Shown: piece after piece, positions 5,735-6,587 of the stretch
How positions within the stretch are numbered: the first letter of the stretch is position 1
Layout of the letters: each line of letters opens with the position of its first letter
DNA from: Thermoplasmata archaeon
GTDB taxonomy: Archaea > Thermoplasmatota > Thermoplasmata > Thermoplasmatales > Thermoplasmataceae
NCBI GenBank assembly: GCA_021826765.1
Contig: JAKAYK010000054.1
Coordinates: 1 to 6,587 of the forward strand
Direction of reading: 5' to 3'
DNA length: 6,587 nucleotides
Notes under the pieces: model-generated
Told to the model about the DNA's origin: nothing
The model's input: only the letters and a program-made list of their open reading frames with translations
The model's database searches: none
Made by a program: the position numbers and the translations under genes

Positions 5735-6587
5735 AATACAGCCTTATTGTCTCGAGATTTTTCAGCGCATGTGCCTCAACGCCAAATTTCTGCCTCAGCT
5801 GTTTTGCAAAATCCTGTGCTGATTCGCTCTCTCCATGATTCACGATGATCCTGTTTGGCTTGGGGGCCATGGTGCTTATGTAGCCCATAAGCTGTTTCTT
5901 GTCAGAATGTCCTGAGAAACCCTCTGCCGTCTCGACATTCATGCTTATCTCATATTTAGTCTGTTTTCCACCCTCGCTCAGCGATATTTCGCCAGATCCT
6001 CTCTGGATCTTCCTTCCCATCGTTCCTTCAGCCTGGTAACCCACAAAAACAAGAGAATGCTTTGGGGAGAGAACCCATGACTTGAAGTATTCCATCACGG
6101 GGCCCCCATTCATCATTCCTGAAGTTGCAAGAACCACCTTGTTCTCAGTGGAGTCACAGATGTCAAGCCTCTGTTCCCTTGTCTCAACCTTCCTGAATAT
6201 TTTGTGCATGAATGGATTTTCCCTCTTCTCCATTATGCGTTCCCGAAGTGTCCTGTTGAGGTATTCAGGATATGCTGCATGTATGGCAGTGGCCTCCATT
6301 ATCATTCCGTCAAGATAAACGGGCATCTCTTCTATCTGCCCGGTGCTGACTGCCTCTTCCAGAACCATCATAACCTCCTGACTTCTTCCCACTGCAAAAA
6401 CTGGAATAAGGACGGAGCCGCCTTTCTCAAATGTTCTCTTTATTATGGATACAAGGACTTCTGAAGCATCCTTCCTTGCCTTGTGATAATCATTTCTTCC
6501 CGCATATGTGCTTTCTGTCATGAAAGTTTCAACTCTGGGGAACTTGTTGTTTGCCATATTGAACAGCCAGGTTCTTTCAAATTTCAC
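5733..6587 (-). CDS. fttA: aCPSF1 / FttA transcription-termination ribonuclease, C-terminal part (5' end outside window)
   Basis: These 284 codons are the C-terminal part of the archaeal beta-CASP ribonuclease aCPSF1, also called FttA, the CPSF73 homologue that cleaves nascent RNA after U-rich tracts to terminate transcription. Visible motifs are motif A with E25 in TESTYAGR, the beta-CASP region with IPVFAVGRSQE, DGMIMEATAIHAAYP, ATSGMM and FVGYQAEGT, motif B H227 in FSGHSD, and motif C H251 in VNHGE, a zinc ligand. The N-terminal KH domains and metallo-beta-lactamase motifs 1-4 must lie beyond position 6587. The first codon in the window is GTG, but it falls where the family has GD-x-KFERT, so it is an internal Val and not a start. 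The family is usually about 640 residues, so a little under half is seen. The frame is intact to the TAG stop and ends NLETIRLY, like known aCPSF1 tails. Confidence 0.95.
   Translation of the reverse strand: MKFERTWLFNMANNKFPRVETFMTESTYAGRNDYHKARKDASEVLVSIIKRTFEKGGSVLIPVFAVGRSQEVMMVLEEAVSTGQIEEMPVYLDGMIMEATAIHAAYPEYLNRTLRERIMEKRENPFMHKIFRKVETREQRLDICDSTENKVVLATSGMMNGGPVMEYFKSWVLSPKHSLVFVGYQAEGTMGRKIQRGSGEISLSEGGKQTKYEISMNVETAEGFSGHSDKKQLMGYISTMAPKPNRIIVNHGESESAQDFAKQLRQKFGVEAHALKNLETIRLY

Noticed and set aside
6585..6587. GTG at the right edge as start codon of the ribonuclease gene
   Set aside because: The family continues upstream with metallo-beta-lactamase and KH domains; this codon corresponds to an internal residue before KFERT.

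Overview
The window reads as chromosomal DNA of a euryarchaeon, most likely a member of the Thermoplasmata (Thermoplasma/Ferroplasma/Cuniculiplasma-like). This lineage call is inference. It rests on the end of a gene for the archaeal beta-CASP ribonuclease aCPSF1/FttA, archaeal GGTGA-type ribosome binding sites, a BRE/TATA-type promoter and heavy use of AGG/AGA/ATA codons. No tRNA, rRNA, CRISPR array or insertion sequence was found, and no gap between genes exceeds 300 bases.

Left part (1-4003, all on the minus strand): a tight three-gene operon, transcribed from about position 3980 towards position 1. The order is (a) a 615-residue protein with a long helical region, a C-terminal alpha/beta region faintly like a restriction-endonuclease fold, and a probable winged helix; (b) a 533-residue protein with about six membrane segments fused to a P-loop GTPase domain; (c) the first 180 residues of a protein resembling the GTPase-associated protein 1 (GAP1) N-terminal domain, cut by the left edge. 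Both junctions are 4-base ATGA overlaps, so the three products are probably made together. A GTPase beside a GAP1-type protein recalls the GTPase-centred conflict systems predicted by comparative genomics in prokaryotes. This membrane-anchored archaeal version with a winged-helix partner is the most interesting content of the window.

Middle (about 4004-5216): a short divergent promoter region, then on the plus strand a Vps4/CdvC-like AAA ATPase with an N-terminal MIT-like domain. It may be a functional partner of the divergent operon or an independent housekeeping gene.

Right part (5208-6587, minus strand): a 171-residue protein of unknown function, translationally coupled to the upstream gene for aCPSF1/FttA, the archaeal transcription-termination ribonuclease. 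The window holds only the C-terminal 284 codons of that gene. The unknown gene meets the AAA ATPase gene tail to tail with a 9-base overlap.
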